A DNA stretch of 64,000 nucleotides, taken from positions 40,838-104,837 of the forward strand of contig LNDS01000037.1 in NCBI GenBank assembly GCA_001464835.1, in the 5' to 3' direction. The position numbers were made by a program, and so were the translations under genes. The DNA is from Rhizobiales bacterium Ga0077525 (GTDB taxonomy: Bacteria; Pseudomonadota; Alphaproteobacteria; Rhizobiales; Xanthobacteraceae). Under the pieces are notes generated by a model, which was given only the letters and a program-made list of their open reading frames with translations, made no database searches and was not told the DNA's origin. Position 1 is the stretch's first letter. Every line of letters begins with the position of its first letter. Of the stretch, positions 8,818-17,602 are shown in pieces.

Positions 8818-9160
8818 GTAAGCTTGCCTGCGTGGCAATATGACCTCCGCGAGGAGTTCGCTGATGGTGCGAAGCAGCCTTAGCCGGCTAGCCGCCAGAA
8901 GCGCGGCCCGGATGCCATAAGACACCGCAATAAGCGCCACGGACGCAGCGTCCTTCGCCAAAGGACGCGCACGCCGTCCAGGGCGCGGTAAAATTTGCCG
9001 AGGGCGCGGAATCGGAAGGCCGGCGTCCCCGCGCCGTTAAAACAGGCGCGATGGCGCGCGCCTGCTCCTTTAGGCCAACCCGCCGCGGCCTTTATTCACC
9101 GGCAAATTCAGCCTGACCGCGCCTTTCGCCACAAACCGTTGGGAAGGCGTCAAATGCGCG

Positions 9161-9190
9161 TTGCTTTGCTGCCACTTTTTTGGCTATATC
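9161..9190 (+). promoter_or_regulatory. Probable sigma-70 promoter of hppA
   Basis: TTGCTT at 9161-9166 and TATATC at 9185-9190 are separated by 18 bp. A transcript starting near 9197 would have a leader of about 108 bases before the hppA ATG. This is inferred from the sequence only. Confidence 0.4.
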
Positions 9191-9304
9191 CGCGCGCTTT
9201 CAAGTCGAGGTGAAGCGCCCCCCTTGTGCGGCCATCCTCGACGCTCCCGTGCCGGCGGGGGCTTTAAATTCCCGCCCGCTTCATTCTCACTCGAGGTTGG
9301 ATTC

Positions 9305-11437
9305 ATGACTTCTCTTTGGGTCATCATCGGCTGCGGCCTGCTTTCCATCGTTTACGGAATCTGGGCCATTAAGTCGGTCATGTCGGCGGATGCCGGCAAT
9401 GCCAGAATGCAGGAAATCGCGGCCGCGATCGCCGAAGGCGCGCAGGCCTATCTCAAGCGCCAGTACATCACCATCGGCATGGTCGGCGTGGTCGTGCTCG
9501 TGATCCTCTGGTGGTTGCTGGGCAGCCTGACGGCGCTCGGCTTCCTGATCGGCGCGGTGCTCTCCGGCGTCGCCGGCTTCATCGGCATGAACGTCTCGGT
9601 GCGCGCCAACGTCCGCACCGCCCAGGCGGCGACCAAGTCGCTTGCCGCGGGTCTCGACATCTCGTTCAAGGCCGGCGCGGTCACCGGCATGCTGGTGGCG
9701 GGCCTCGCGCTGCTCGGCGTCGCCATCTACTACGCGGTTCTCACCGGGCCGATGAAGTACGCCTCCGACAGCCGCGTTGTCATCGACGCGCTGGTCGCGC
9801 TGTCCTTCGGCGCTTCGCTGATCTCGATCTTTGCCCGTCTCGGCGGCGGCATCTTCACCAAGGGCGCTGACGTCGGCGCCGACCTCGTCGGCAAGGTCGA
9901 AGCCGGTATCCCGGAAGATGACCCGCGCAACCCGGCGACCATTGCCGACAACGTCGGTGACAATGTCGGCGACTGCGCCGGCATGGCGGCCGATCTGTTC
10001 GAAACCTACGCGGTGACCGTCGTCGCCACTATGGTTCTCGCGGCGATCTTCTTCGTCGGCCAGCCGATCCTCGGCTCGGCGATGCTCTATCCGCTCGCCA
10101 TTTGCGGCGCCTGCATCGTGACCTCGATCGTCGGTACCTTCTTCGTCAAGCTCGGCGCCAACGGTTCGATCATGGGCGCGCTCTACAAGGGCCTGATCGT
10201 CGGCGGCGTGCTGTCGGTCGGTGGCCTTGCGGTTGCGACCCACTACACCATCGGCTGGGGCCAGATCGGGACCGTCGCCGGCATGGCGATCACTGGCAAG
10301 AACCTGTTCATCTGCGGCGTTCTTGGCCTCGTCATCACCGGCCTGATCGTCTGGATCACCGAGTACTACACCGGCACGGGCAAGCGTCCTGTTGTGTCGA
10401 TTGCTCAGGCGTCGGTCACCGGTCACGGCACCAACGTCATCCAGGGCCTGGCCGTCTCGCTTGAGTCGACCGCCATGCCCGCGATCGTCATCGTTGCCGG
10501 CATCATCGTCACCTATCAGCTCGCCGGCCTGTTCGGCACGGCGATCGCGGTGACCACCATGCTCGGCATCGCCGGCATGATCGTCGCGCTCGATGCCTTC
10601 GGTCCGGTCACCGACAATGCCGGCGGCATTGCCGAAATGGCCGGCCTGCCGAAGGAAGTGCGTCACAACACCGACGCGCTCGACGCCGTCGGCAACACCA
10701 CCAAGGCCGTCACCAAGGGCTACGCCATCGGTTCGGCGGGCTTGGGCGCGCTGGTGCTGTTTGCCGCCTATACCAACGACATCGCGGCCTTCACCAAGTC
10801 GGGCGCGGAGTACTTCAAGGATGTCGGCGTGGTCTCGTTCGACCTGTCGAACCCCTATGTCGTTGCGGGCCTCATCTTCGGCGGCCTGATCCCGTATCTG
10901 TTCGGCGGCATCGCCATGACCGCGGTCGGCCGCGCGGCCGGCTCGGTGGTCGAGGAAGTGCGCCGTCAGTTCCGCGAGAACCCCGGCATCATGAAGGGCA
11001 CGTCGCGCCCGGACTACGCGCGCGCAGTCGATCTGCTGACCCGCGCGGCGATCAAGGAAATGATCATCCCGTCGCTGTTGCCGGTGCTGGCGCCGATCGT
11101 CGTCTACTTCGGCGTTCTGTGGATCTCCGGCTCGAAGGCCAACGCCTTCGCGGCGCTCGGCGCGTCGCTCCTCGGCGTGATCGTCAACGGCCTGTTCGTC
11201 GCCATCTCGATGACCTCGGGCGGCGGCGCCTGGGACAACGCCAAGAAGTCGTTCGAAGACGGCTTCACCGATAAGGACGGCGTCGTGCACCAGAAGGGCG
11301 GCGAGGCCCACAAGGCGTCGGTGACCGGCGACACTGTCGGCGATCCCTACAAGGACACCGCGGGCCCGGCCGTCAACCCGGCGATCAAGATCACCAACAT
11401 CGTTGCTTTGCTGCTGTTGGCGATTTTGGCGCATTAA
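9305..11437 (+). CDS. hppA: Membrane-bound proton-translocating pyrophosphatase (K+-independent type)
   Basis: HppA couples hydrolysis of inorganic pyrophosphate to proton pumping across the membrane. The 710-residue protein has about 16 hydrophobic segments. The substrate-binding region [37 protein letters not shown] is present at about residues 183-222 in pieces typical of the family. GNTTKA near residue 467 carries lysine rather than alanine, the established signature of the K+-independent subfamily. The ATG at 9305 gives the usual N-terminus ([14 protein letters not shown]); open frame extends upstream to 9161 but lies over the promoter. Confidence 0.96.
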   Translation: MTSLWVIIGCGLLSIVYGIWAIKSVMSADAGNARMQEIAAAIAEGAQAYLKRQYITIGMVGVVVLVILWWLLGSLTALGFLIGAVLSGVAGFIGMNVSVRANVRTAQAATKSLAAGLDISFKAGAVTGMLVAGLALLGVAIYYAVLTGPMKYASDSRVVIDALVALSFGASLISIFARLGGGIFTKGADVGADLVGKVEAGIPEDDPRNPATIADNVGDNVGDCAGMAADLFETYAVTVVATMVLAAIFFVGQPILGSAMLYPLAICGACIVTSIVGTFFVKLGANGSIMGALYKGLIVGGVLSVGGLAVATHYTIGWGQIGTVAGMAITGKNLFICGVLGLVITGLIVWITEYYTGTGKRPVVSIAQASVTGHGTNVIQGLAVSLESTAMPAIVIVAGIIVTYQLAGLFGTAIAVTTMLGIAGMIVALDAFGPVTDNAGGIAEMAGLPKEVRHNTDALDAVGNTTKAVTKGYAIGSAGLGALVLFAAYTNDIAAFTKSGAEYFKDVGVVSFDLSNPYVVAGLIFGGLIPYLFGGIAMTAVGRAAGSVVEEVRRQFRENPGIMKGTSRPDYARAVDLLTRAAIKEMIIPSLLPVLAPIVVYFGVLWISGSKANAFAALGASLLGVIVNGLFVAISMTSGGGAWDNAKKSFEDGFTDKDGVVHQKGGEAHKASVTGDTVGDPYKDTAGPAVNPAIKITNIVALLLLAILAH

Positions 11438-11460
11438 TCGCGCCGCTTACGACAAACGAA

Positions 11461-11489
11461 AAGGGCCCGCGCGTTGCGGGCCCTTTTTT
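11461..11489 (+). terminator. Intrinsic terminator after hppA (probably bidirectional)
   Basis: AAGGGCCCGC and GCGGGCCCTT form a 10-bp stem around GCGTT, followed by a run of Ts. The A-run on the left side lets the same hairpin end the convergent bamE transcript. Confidence 0.85.
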
Positions 11490-11511
11490 ATGGAGCGATT
11501 ATGCTGTGCTT

Positions 11512-12009
11512 CTAGAACATCTTGAAGTTGCGGAAGATCCCGCGCAGATAGTTCAGCCGCTCGCCGCCGGTTTCGGTCGTCTGCGATACGAAGTCGAAAA
11601 TCTTGCCGTCCTTGATGCCGTAATTGGCCAGCCGCGTAACCGTGCGATTCTTGTCGAAGTAGACGGCGATGACGCGCTGATCGACGGTCTCGTGCGGCAT
11701 GAAGGCGGCGCTGCGCTCGGCCTTCTGCGAAATGTAATAGAATGCATCGCCATCGACTGTCGCGACGGTAGACGGCGTGCCGAGCACGATCAGGACCTGC
11801 TCTTGCGTGGCGCCGATCGGTATCTGTTCCAGCGCGCCGTCGGGCAGCACGTAACCGCGCTGCAGCGTTTCCTGGAAACTGCCGCAGCCGGCGAGAACCA
11901 AAGGTCCGGCCAGCACGCAGGCAAGCGCCAGCGCCGGCGTCAGGCGGGCGATGCGGCTGCGTGCAAAACGGCTACCTGGTTGTGCGATTGTAATTGTCTT
12001 CGAAGCCAT
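11512..12009 (-). CDS. bamE: Outer membrane assembly lipoprotein BamE (SmpA/OmlA)
   Basis: BamE is a lipoprotein of the BAM complex, which inserts beta-barrel proteins into the outer membrane. The 165-residue precursor has a lipoprotein signal ending in LVLAGC, with the lipidated cysteine at residue 42. The SmpA/OmlA domain follows: LEQIPIGATQEQVLIVLGTPS, then the sequence around the YYIS and VIAVYFDKN strands. It is transcribed divergently from the bc1 chaperone gene at 12152, an arrangement common in Rhizobiales. Confidence 0.9.
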   Translation of the reverse strand: MASKTITIAQPGSRFARSRIARLTPALALACVLAGPLVLAGCGSFQETLQRGYVLPDGALEQIPIGATQEQVLIVLGTPSTVATVDGDAFYYISQKAERSAAFMPHETVDQRVIAVYFDKNRTVTRLANYGIKDGKIFDFVSQTTETGGERLNYLRGIFRNFKMF

Positions 12010-12151
12010 CGGTATCTTGATCCTCGTTCGGTCCGGAACCTTTAGATTTGGGACCTTTTAAACGCGTCGATTTGGTTCTTGCATCCGCGCCGGTGTGGAC
12101 TAAACCGGCGGCAAGCGACAATCGGCGCAAAAAGCAATCTGAAGCAATCCT

Positions 12152-12718
12152 ATGATATTTTCACTGTTCCGGCGCGCGCCTGAGCGCGACACCATTTCGA
12201 TCCTGTATGGCATGATCGTGGCGCAGGCGCGATTGCCGGTGTTTTACCGTGATTATGCGGTCGCCGACACGGTTAACGGCCGTTTCGACCTGATCGTGCT
12301 GCATCTGGCTTTGGTGATGGACCGTTTGATCCCGGATCCGGCAACCAAAGACCTGGGGCAGGGCATTTTCGACGCCTTTTGCCGGGATATGGACGATAAT
12401 CTGCGGGAAATGGGTATCGGGGACCTCAAGGTCCCTAAGGAAATGCGGCGCATGGGCGAGGCCTTTTATGGCCGCTCGCAGGCCTATCTGAATGCGATCC
12501 CGGCGGCCTTACAGCCGGGCGACGGCAGCCGGGCGCTCATTGAGGCCCTTAGCCGGAATATCTATGGCGGCGCGCCCTCGGCGCATGCTGCGGCGCCCCG
12601 GCTTGCGGCCTATATGCTGGAAGCGGTACGGGAGTTGAAGGCGCAGGACACCAGCGCGCTCGCCGCCGGGACATTGCGTTTCCCGGACCCGGCCACGATC
12701 CCGCCGGCCGTTGTATAG
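12152..12718 (+). CDS. Ubiquinol-cytochrome c chaperone family protein (CBP3/UQCC1-like)
   Basis: This 188-residue protein of the CBP3/UQCC1 family helps assemble the cytochrome bc1 complex; the mitochondrial homologues stabilise newly made cytochrome b. Recognisable segments are LYGMIVAQARLPVFYRDYAVADTVNGRFDLIVLHLALV and the acidic stretch DAFCRDMDDNLREMGIGDLKVPKEMRRMGEAFYGR. No signal peptide is seen. It is followed after 24 bp by yceD, forming the usual alphaproteobacterial pair. Confidence 0.85.
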   Translation: MIFSLFRRAPERDTISILYGMIVAQARLPVFYRDYAVADTVNGRFDLIVLHLALVMDRLIPDPATKDLGQGIFDAFCRDMDDNLREMGIGDLKVPKEMRRMGEAFYGRSQAYLNAIPAALQPGDGSRALIEALSRNIYGGAPSAHAAAPRLAAYMLEAVRELKAQDTSALAAGTLRFPDPATIPPAVV

Positions 12719-12742
12719 CGGCCTATAACAGAGCTGAAGACG

Positions 12743-13357
12743 ATGACCCGAAAAGACGGCCGCTCCGGCGGTCCGGCCAAATCCGCGACCAAGTCCGCGA
12801 CGAAGTCCGCCAGCGCAAAATTCGCGCCGCGCCGCGCCGCCGGCGCGCCGGCCTGGAGCGTTCCGCTGAAAGTGGATGCGATTCCGGACACTGGGCTGAG
12901 CCGCACCATCGAAGCCAGTCCCGAGATTTGCGCCGCTGTTGCCGAATTGGCCGAAGTCCGTGCCATATTTGGCCTTAAGGCCACTTTCGATCTCAGCCGC
13001 GCCGGCGAAGTCGTTCACGTCACCGGCCGGGTCACCGCCGATGTCGGGCAGAACTGTGTGGTCACGCTCGACCCGCTTGAGTTCACGATCGACGAGCCCA
13101 TCGACGTGCTGTTTGCCCCGGTCCCGGAGGAGGGCACCGAGGCGCACGACGCGCACCGACGCAAGACCGACGAGGAACTGCCCGAGGCGCTCATTGACGG
13201 TGCTATCGACCTTGGCGCCATTGCCTGCGAATTCCTGATCCTCGGCGTCGAGCCATATCCGCGCAAACCCGGTGCCGAGTTTGCGCCACCGGAGGTTGAA
13301 CCGGACGGTCCGCACCCTTTCGCGGCGCTGGCCGCCTTGAAGAAGACCGAGCCGTGA
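12743..13357 (+). CDS. yceD: DUF177 / YceD family protein
   Basis: YceD-family proteins (DUF177) are usually encoded beside rpmF and plsX, and several are tied to 23S rRNA or L32 homeostasis. The 204-residue protein has a basic, low-complexity N-terminus with the repeated unit KSAT, then the family core GLKATFDLSRAGEVVHVTGRVTAD with a conserved cysteine (VGQNCVVTLDPL) and an acidic tail. There is no rpmF between it and plsX, as in many alphaproteobacteria. Confidence 0.85.
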   Translation: MTRKDGRSGGPAKSATKSATKSASAKFAPRRAAGAPAWSVPLKVDAIPDTGLSRTIEASPEICAAVAELAEVRAIFGLKATFDLSRAGEVVHVTGRVTADVGQNCVVTLDPLEFTIDEPIDVLFAPVPEEGTEAHDAHRRKTDEELPEALIDGAIDLGAIACEFLILGVEPYPRKPGAEFAPPEVEPDGPHPFAALAALKKTEP

Positions 13358-13510
13358 CCGCCGGTTCAGGTTCCACTGGCGGCCCGGACCGACTTGTCAG
13401 GACCGGCCCACAAGGTATGTTCGCCCCCATGCGTCGAATCCGGATGACCTTTGTGCCGGCGCTTACGCCAACGCCGCTTCAATTGGACTCGACCAGAGTA
13501 CGCCCGCGCC

Positions 13511-14587
13511 ATGCCAGATAATGTTCGCATTGCAATAGACGCGATGGGCGGCGACCATGGCCCGGCAGTCGTGCTGCCAGGTGCCGAGCTGGCGCTGATC
13601 CGCCACCCCGGCATCCAATTCCAGTTGTTCGGAGACCGCGCCACGGTCGAGCCCTTGCTCGACAATTTGCCCCGCCTCAAGGCGAACGCGACCTTCACCC
13701 ATACCGACGTCTCGATCCGCATGGACGACAAGCCGAGCCAGGCCCTGCGCTATGGGCGGCACAAATCGTCGATGTGGCTGGCGATCGACGCGGTCAAGAA
13801 GGGCGCGGCCGACGTCGCCGTTTCGGCCGGCAATACCGGCGCGCTGATGGCAATGTCGCGTTTCCATCTCAAGATGATCGAGGGCATCGACCGCCCCGCC
13901 ATCGCCGGCCTGTGGCCGACGCTGAAGGGCGAGTCCGTGGTGCTCGATGTCGGCGCCTCGATCGGCGCCGACGAGTTCCACCTGGTCAAGCTCGCCATCA
14001 TGGGCGGCGCAATGGCGCGCATCATGTTCGATATCGACCGCCCCACCGTCGGCCTGCTGAATATCGGCGTCGAGGAGGTCAAAGGCCTTGAGCAGGTGCG
14101 CGAAGCCGGGCGCATTCTGCGCGAGGGCAATTTCCGCGAGTTCGACTATCAGGGCTTCGTCGAAGGCGACGATATCGGCAAGGGTACGGTTGACGTCGTC
14201 GTCACCGAAGGCTTCGCCGGCAATATCGCGCTCAAGACCGCGGAGGGCACCGCCCGCCAGTTCGCGCAGTATCTGCGCGCGGCGATGAACCGGACTTGGA
14301 TGGCACGCCTCGGCTATCTGCTATCGCGCCAGGCCTTCCAGACATTGCGTGAAAAAATGGACCCGCGTAAGTCGAATGGCGGCGTCTTTCTCGGCCTCAA
14401 CGGCGTTGTCATCAAGAGTCATGGCGGCGCCGACTCCGAAGGCTTCGCCGCCGCCATCGATATGGGATACGATATGATCAGGTATGAACTGCTCGGCAAG
14501 ATAGGCCAGTCGATGGCGCGCGATCTTAAAGCCCGCGCCAGCGCCCAGGTGGTCGAAGAAACCGTGGCGAGCGGAGCGGCCTCGTGA
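13511..14587 (+). CDS. plsX: Phosphate acyltransferase PlsX
   Basis: PlsX converts acyl-ACP to acyl-phosphate, the donor that PlsY uses to begin phospholipid synthesis. The 358-residue protein starts [15 protein letters not shown], the family signature, and contains [17 protein letters not shown] and [16 protein letters not shown]. The ATG at 13511 is chosen because it directly precedes the conserved core; open frame upstream to 13451 is not conserved. Its stop overlaps the fabH start (GTGA). Confidence 0.96.
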   Translation: MPDNVRIAIDAMGGDHGPAVVLPGAELALIRHPGIQFQLFGDRATVEPLLDNLPRLKANATFTHTDVSIRMDDKPSQALRYGRHKSSMWLAIDAVKKGAADVAVSAGNTGALMAMSRFHLKMIEGIDRPAIAGLWPTLKGESVVLDVGASIGADEFHLVKLAIMGGAMARIMFDIDRPTVGLLNIGVEEVKGLEQVREAGRILREGNFREFDYQGFVEGDDIGKGTVDVVVTEGFAGNIALKTAEGTARQFAQYLRAAMNRTWMARLGYLLSRQAFQTLREKMDPRKSNGGVFLGLNGVVIKSHGGADSEGFAAAIDMGYDMIRYELLGKIGQSMARDLKARASAQVVEETVASGAAS

Positions 14588-15561
14588 GCGTCCTGCGTTC
14601 GGTGATCCTCGGCTGCGGCAGCTATCTTCCCGCGCGAATTCTCTCCAATGACGAACTGGCCCGTTCGGTGGAAACCACCGACGAATGGATTGTGCAGCGC
14701 ACCGGCATCCGCGAGCGCCACATCGCCGCGCCCGGCGAGATGACCTCGGACCTCGCCATTCACGCCGCCCGCGCCGCATTGGCGCATGCTCATGTCGATG
14801 CCGACAGCATCGACCTGATCGTGCTTGGTACATCGACGCCGGACCAGACCTTCCCGGCCACCGCCGTCACCGTCCAGCACGCGCTCGGCATCACCAAGGG
14901 CGCGGCCTTCGATTTGCAGGCGGTCTGCTCCGGCTTTGTCTATGCGTTGTCGATCGCCGACAGCATGTTGCGCTGCGGCAGCCACAAGCGCGCGCTGGTC
15001 ATCGGCGCCGAAACCTTCTCGCGCATCCTCGACTGGAACGACCGCACCACCTGCGTCCTGTTCGGCGACGGCGCCGGCGCTGTCGTGCTGGAAGCACAGC
15101 AACAGCCCGGCGCGACCAGCGACCGCGGCATCCTGACGACGCATCTGCGTTCGGACGGCCGCCACAAGTCCAAGCTCTATGTCGATGGCGGCCCGTCCTC
15201 GACCCAGACCGTCGGTCATCTGCGCATGGAAGGCAAAGAGGTGTTCAAGCATGCCGTCGCCATGATCACCGACGTGATCGAGGACGCCTTCGAGGCGACC
15301 GGCACCACTGCCGCCGACATCGACTGGTTCGTGCCGCACCAGGCCAACAAGCGCATTATCGACGGATCGGCCCATAAACTCGGAATTTCGCCGGAAAAAG
15401 TGGTGATTACGGTCGATCGCCACGGCAATACGTCGGCTGCTTCGATCCCGCTGGCGCTGGCCGATGCGGTCGCCGACCGGCGCATCAAACGCGGCAATTT
15501 AATCTTATTGGAAGCGATGGGCGGGGGCTTCACTTGGGGCTCGGCCATGCTCCGGTGGTAG
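14584..15561 (+). CDS. fabH: 3-oxoacyl-ACP synthase III (FabH)
   Basis: FabH starts fatty acid synthesis by condensing acetyl-CoA with malonyl-ACP. The 325-residue protein has the catalytic triad Cys in [12 protein letters not shown], His in VPHQANKRI and Asn in HGNTSAAS. It starts with GTG, overlapping the plsX stop by four bases (GTGA), so the two are translationally coupled. The phospholipid/fatty-acid pair is followed by ihfA, the conserved order in this group. Confidence 0.96.
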   Translation: MSVLRSVILGCGSYLPARILSNDELARSVETTDEWIVQRTGIRERHIAAPGEMTSDLAIHAARAALAHAHVDADSIDLIVLGTSTPDQTFPATAVTVQHALGITKGAAFDLQAVCSGFVYALSIADSMLRCGSHKRALVIGAETFSRILDWNDRTTCVLFGDGAGAVVLEAQQQPGATSDRGILTTHLRSDGRHKSKLYVDGGPSSTQTVGHLRMEGKEVFKHAVAMITDVIEDAFEATGTTAADIDWFVPHQANKRIIDGSAHKLGISPEKVVITVDRHGNTSAASIPLALADAVADRRIKRGNLILLEAMGGGFTWGSAMLRW

Positions 15562-15677
15562 TTTTTTAAGCGTAACGCAGCGGCCTTAAGTCTTAAAACG
15601 ACCGTTGACCGGTTGGGCCGAAGCTAATATCGTCAATAATTCCAGCGAGATATGTTCGCCGGGGGTTGGGCTGGGCG

Positions 15678-15998
15678 ATGACTGGTAAGACGGTAACGAG
15701 AGCGGATTTGTGTGAGGCGGTCTACCAGAAGGTGGGGCTGTCGCGCACCGAGTCTGCGTCGCTTGTCGAGTTGGTCCTGAAAGAGATCACCGACTGTCTG
15801 GAGCGTGGCGAGACGGTAAAACTGTCCTCCTTCGGCTCTTTTGTCGTTCGCAAAAAGGGCCAGCGCATCGGCCGCAATCCGAAAACCGGCAAGGAAGTTC
15901 CAATCTCGCCGCGGCGCGTGATGGTGTTCAAACCATCGGCCATTCTCAAGCAGCGCATCAACGGCCACGATGTTGCCGACGAAGCCGAGCACGCTTAG
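15678..15998 (+). CDS. ihfA: Integration host factor alpha subunit
   Basis: IhfA pairs with IhfB to bend DNA at specific sites, acting in sigma-54 activation, replication and recombination. The 106-residue HU/IHF-fold protein has [35 protein letters not shown], the DNA-binding arm region. The ATG at 15678 ([11 protein letters not shown]) is the family start; a TTG 12 bases upstream is also in frame. Its stop codon touches a rhizobial palindromic repeat. Confidence 0.95.
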   Translation: MTGKTVTRADLCEAVYQKVGLSRTESASLVELVLKEITDCLERGETVKLSSFGSFVVRKKGQRIGRNPKTGKEVPISPRRVMVFKPSAILKQRINGHDVADEAEHA

Positions 15999-16046
15999 AG
16001 CATGATGCCGAAATGCGGGAACCGGTTTTCGGACAAGATCATGCTC
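15998..16046. repeat. Rhizobial intergenic palindromic repeat (GAGCATGAT...ATCATGCTC)
   Basis: GAGCATGAT at 15998-16006 and ATCATGCTC at 16038-16046 are perfect inverted repeats. The inner part reads CGAAATGCGGGAACCGGTTTTCGG. I recognise this as a dispersed Rhizobiales element. Its first base is the last base of the ihfA stop codon, so the transcript would end in a long hairpin. Confidence 0.75.
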
Positions 16047-16106
16047 AAAACGAATTGCTCGCTGCAAATTTTGTAAAAGCGTTCATTCGCAATTCGAGGA
16101 GCCGCT

Positions 16107-16781
16107 TTGGACAACAAGGCGCCGGACGCATTTCGTACTATCAGTGAAGTGGCAGACGAACTCGATCTGCCGCAACACGTGTTGCGCTTTTGGGAAAGCC
16201 GCTTCCGCGACATCAAGCCGATGAAGCGCGGTGGCGGCCGGCGCTATTACCGTCCCGAAGACATCGAACTGCTGCGCGGCATCAAGCATCTGTTGTACGG
16301 CGAGGGCTACACCATTCGGGGCGTGCAGCGCATTTTGCGCGAGCAGAGCGTGTCGTTCGTGCAAGCGGTATGGCGCGACGGCGCACCGCAACCGCCGCAT
16401 ATCGCCAATGACGAAGAGGAATTCGCCGACGATGGCGTCGAGGCCGAGGCCGAACCAGTGGAAGAGTCGCGCGGCTTGCGTGAACGTTTTTCTTCGCTGA
16501 TCGGCCGCGATCTCGGCGAGCGTGACGACATGCCGGGCGACCGCCGGGATCCGCCCCTGCAGAGCGCGCCGATGCCGCGTATCGAATCGGTGGATAGGCC
16601 AGTCTACGACATCGGTTCGCCGCATCAGGCGCAGCCGAATTTCTCGCAGCCTTCAACGCAAGCCGCGCCGGCGCCGAAAGCCGGGCTGGCGCGGGAGCAG
16701 GCCAGCAAGCTGCACGCGGCGCTGCACGAACTGATGGAATGCCGCAAGCTCATCGACAGCGCGATGGCGCGTGGGGAGTAG
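16107..16781 (+). CDS. MerR-family transcriptional regulator
   Basis: This 224-residue protein has an N-terminal MerR-type winged helix: [26 protein letters not shown], then [23 protein letters not shown]. The C-terminal half is low in complexity and rich in Pro, Glu and Ala, with a final helix; no metal-binding cysteines are seen, so the ligand is unknown. It starts with TTG at 16107, supported by GAGGAG six bases upstream. The position after ihfA is conserved in Rhizobiales. Confidence 0.85.
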   Translation: MDNKAPDAFRTISEVADELDLPQHVLRFWESRFRDIKPMKRGGGRRYYRPEDIELLRGIKHLLYGEGYTIRGVQRILREQSVSFVQAVWRDGAPQPPHIANDEEEFADDGVEAEAEPVEESRGLRERFSSLIGRDLGERDDMPGDRRDPPLQSAPMPRIESVDRPVYDIGSPHQAQPNFSQPSTQAAPAPKAGLAREQASKLHAALHELMECRKLIDSAMARGE

Positions 16782-16822
16782 CTTTGCCGCATTCGCTTCG
16801 GCATTTTTAGGATTCAATCTTC

Positions 16823-17602
16823 ATGACCGCGACTGACGTTCTGCTCGTCGAGCATCCTTCGGACGACATTGTCGTCTTGCGCCTCAACCGGTCGCAGGTG
16901 CGCAATGCGCTCAATCTCGACGTGCGGGTGCGGCTCGCCGATGAAGTCGCGCGCTATGGCAGTGATACCGCGACGCGTTGTCTGATCATCACCGGTTCCG
17001 ACACGGTGTTTGCCGCTGGCGCCGACATCACCGAAATGGCCGAAGCCGGTCCGGTCGAAGTGATGGCGCGCAATGTACAGCAGTACTGGCGCGCGATCAT
17101 GGACTGCCCGAAACCAGTGATTGCCGCGGTCGAGGGCTTTGCGCTCGGCGGCGGGCTGGAACTGGCCTTATGCGCCGACATTATCGTTGCCGGCGAAAGC
17201 GCCAAGTTGGGATTGCCGGAAGTGAAGCTCGGCATTCTCGCCGGCGGCGGCGGTACGCAGAAACTGGCCCGCCTTGTCGGCAAGCAGCGCGCCATGCTGC
17301 TGCTGATGACCGGCCGCATGTTCGGGGCGGCCGAGGCATTGGCCATGGGCGTCGCCGCCGAGGTGGCTCCGGCAGGGCAGGCGCTGCCGCGCGCGCTTGA
17401 ACTGGCCAAGGAGATCGCGGCGATGCCGCCGATCTCGATTGCGCAGATCAAGGAAATCGTCAACGCCGGATTGAACGCGCCGCTCGAGACCGCGCTGATG
17501 CTGGAGCGCAAGGCGTTCCAGTTGCAATTCGCCACGCGCGACCAGAAGGAAGGCATGAAGGCCTTTCTGGAAAAGCGCAAACCGGCTTACGAAGGCAAGT
17601 AA
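16823..17602 (+). CDS. Enoyl-CoA hydratase
   Basis: This 259-residue crotonase hydrates trans-2-enoyl-CoA in fatty-acid or aromatic beta-oxidation. Both catalytic glutamates of the family are present: in LGGGLELALCAD and in LPEVKLGILAGGGG. The oxyanion-hole segment FAAGADITEM is also intact. It is immediately followed by a 3-hydroxyacyl-CoA dehydrogenase gene, so the two catalyse consecutive steps, as PaaF and PaaH do, although no other paa genes are nearby. Confidence 0.9.
   Translation: MTATDVLLVEHPSDDIVVLRLNRSQVRNALNLDVRVRLADEVARYGSDTATRCLIITGSDTVFAAGADITEMAEAGPVEVMARNVQQYWRAIMDCPKPVIAAVEGFALGGGLELALCADIIVAGESAKLGLPEVKLGILAGGGGTQKLARLVGKQRAMLLLMTGRMFGAAEALAMGVAAEVAPAGQALPRALELAKEIAAMPPISIAQIKEIVNAGLNAPLETALMLERKAFQLQFATRDQKEGMKAFLEKRKPAYEGK

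Larger units (their letters stand above)
8542..9304. other. 763-bp non-coding gap with several stable hairpins, upstream of hppA
   Basis: I found no convincing gene here; the short open frames lack family similarity and good ribosome binding sites. The gap holds the nested helices described separately (8693-8785), a perfect 8-bp hairpin at 8795-8817, a hairpin at 9043-9064 (CAGGCGCG/CGCGCCTG) and a probable hppA promoter near 9161-9190. It is unusually long for this region of tightly packed genes. Confidence 0.7.

Noticed and set aside
8640..8820. Firm call as 6S RNA or two-piece tmRNA
   Set aside because: Some bases near 8685-8710 look like a 6S central region, but no matching 5' closing strand exists, and no tag-coding frame or tRNA-like domain for tmRNA was found.
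9287..11434. A 715-codon open frame on the minus strand opposite hppA
   Set aside because: It mirrors hppA exactly, has an Arg/His/Asp-heavy composition and no family pattern; such frames arise from G+C-rich codon bias.
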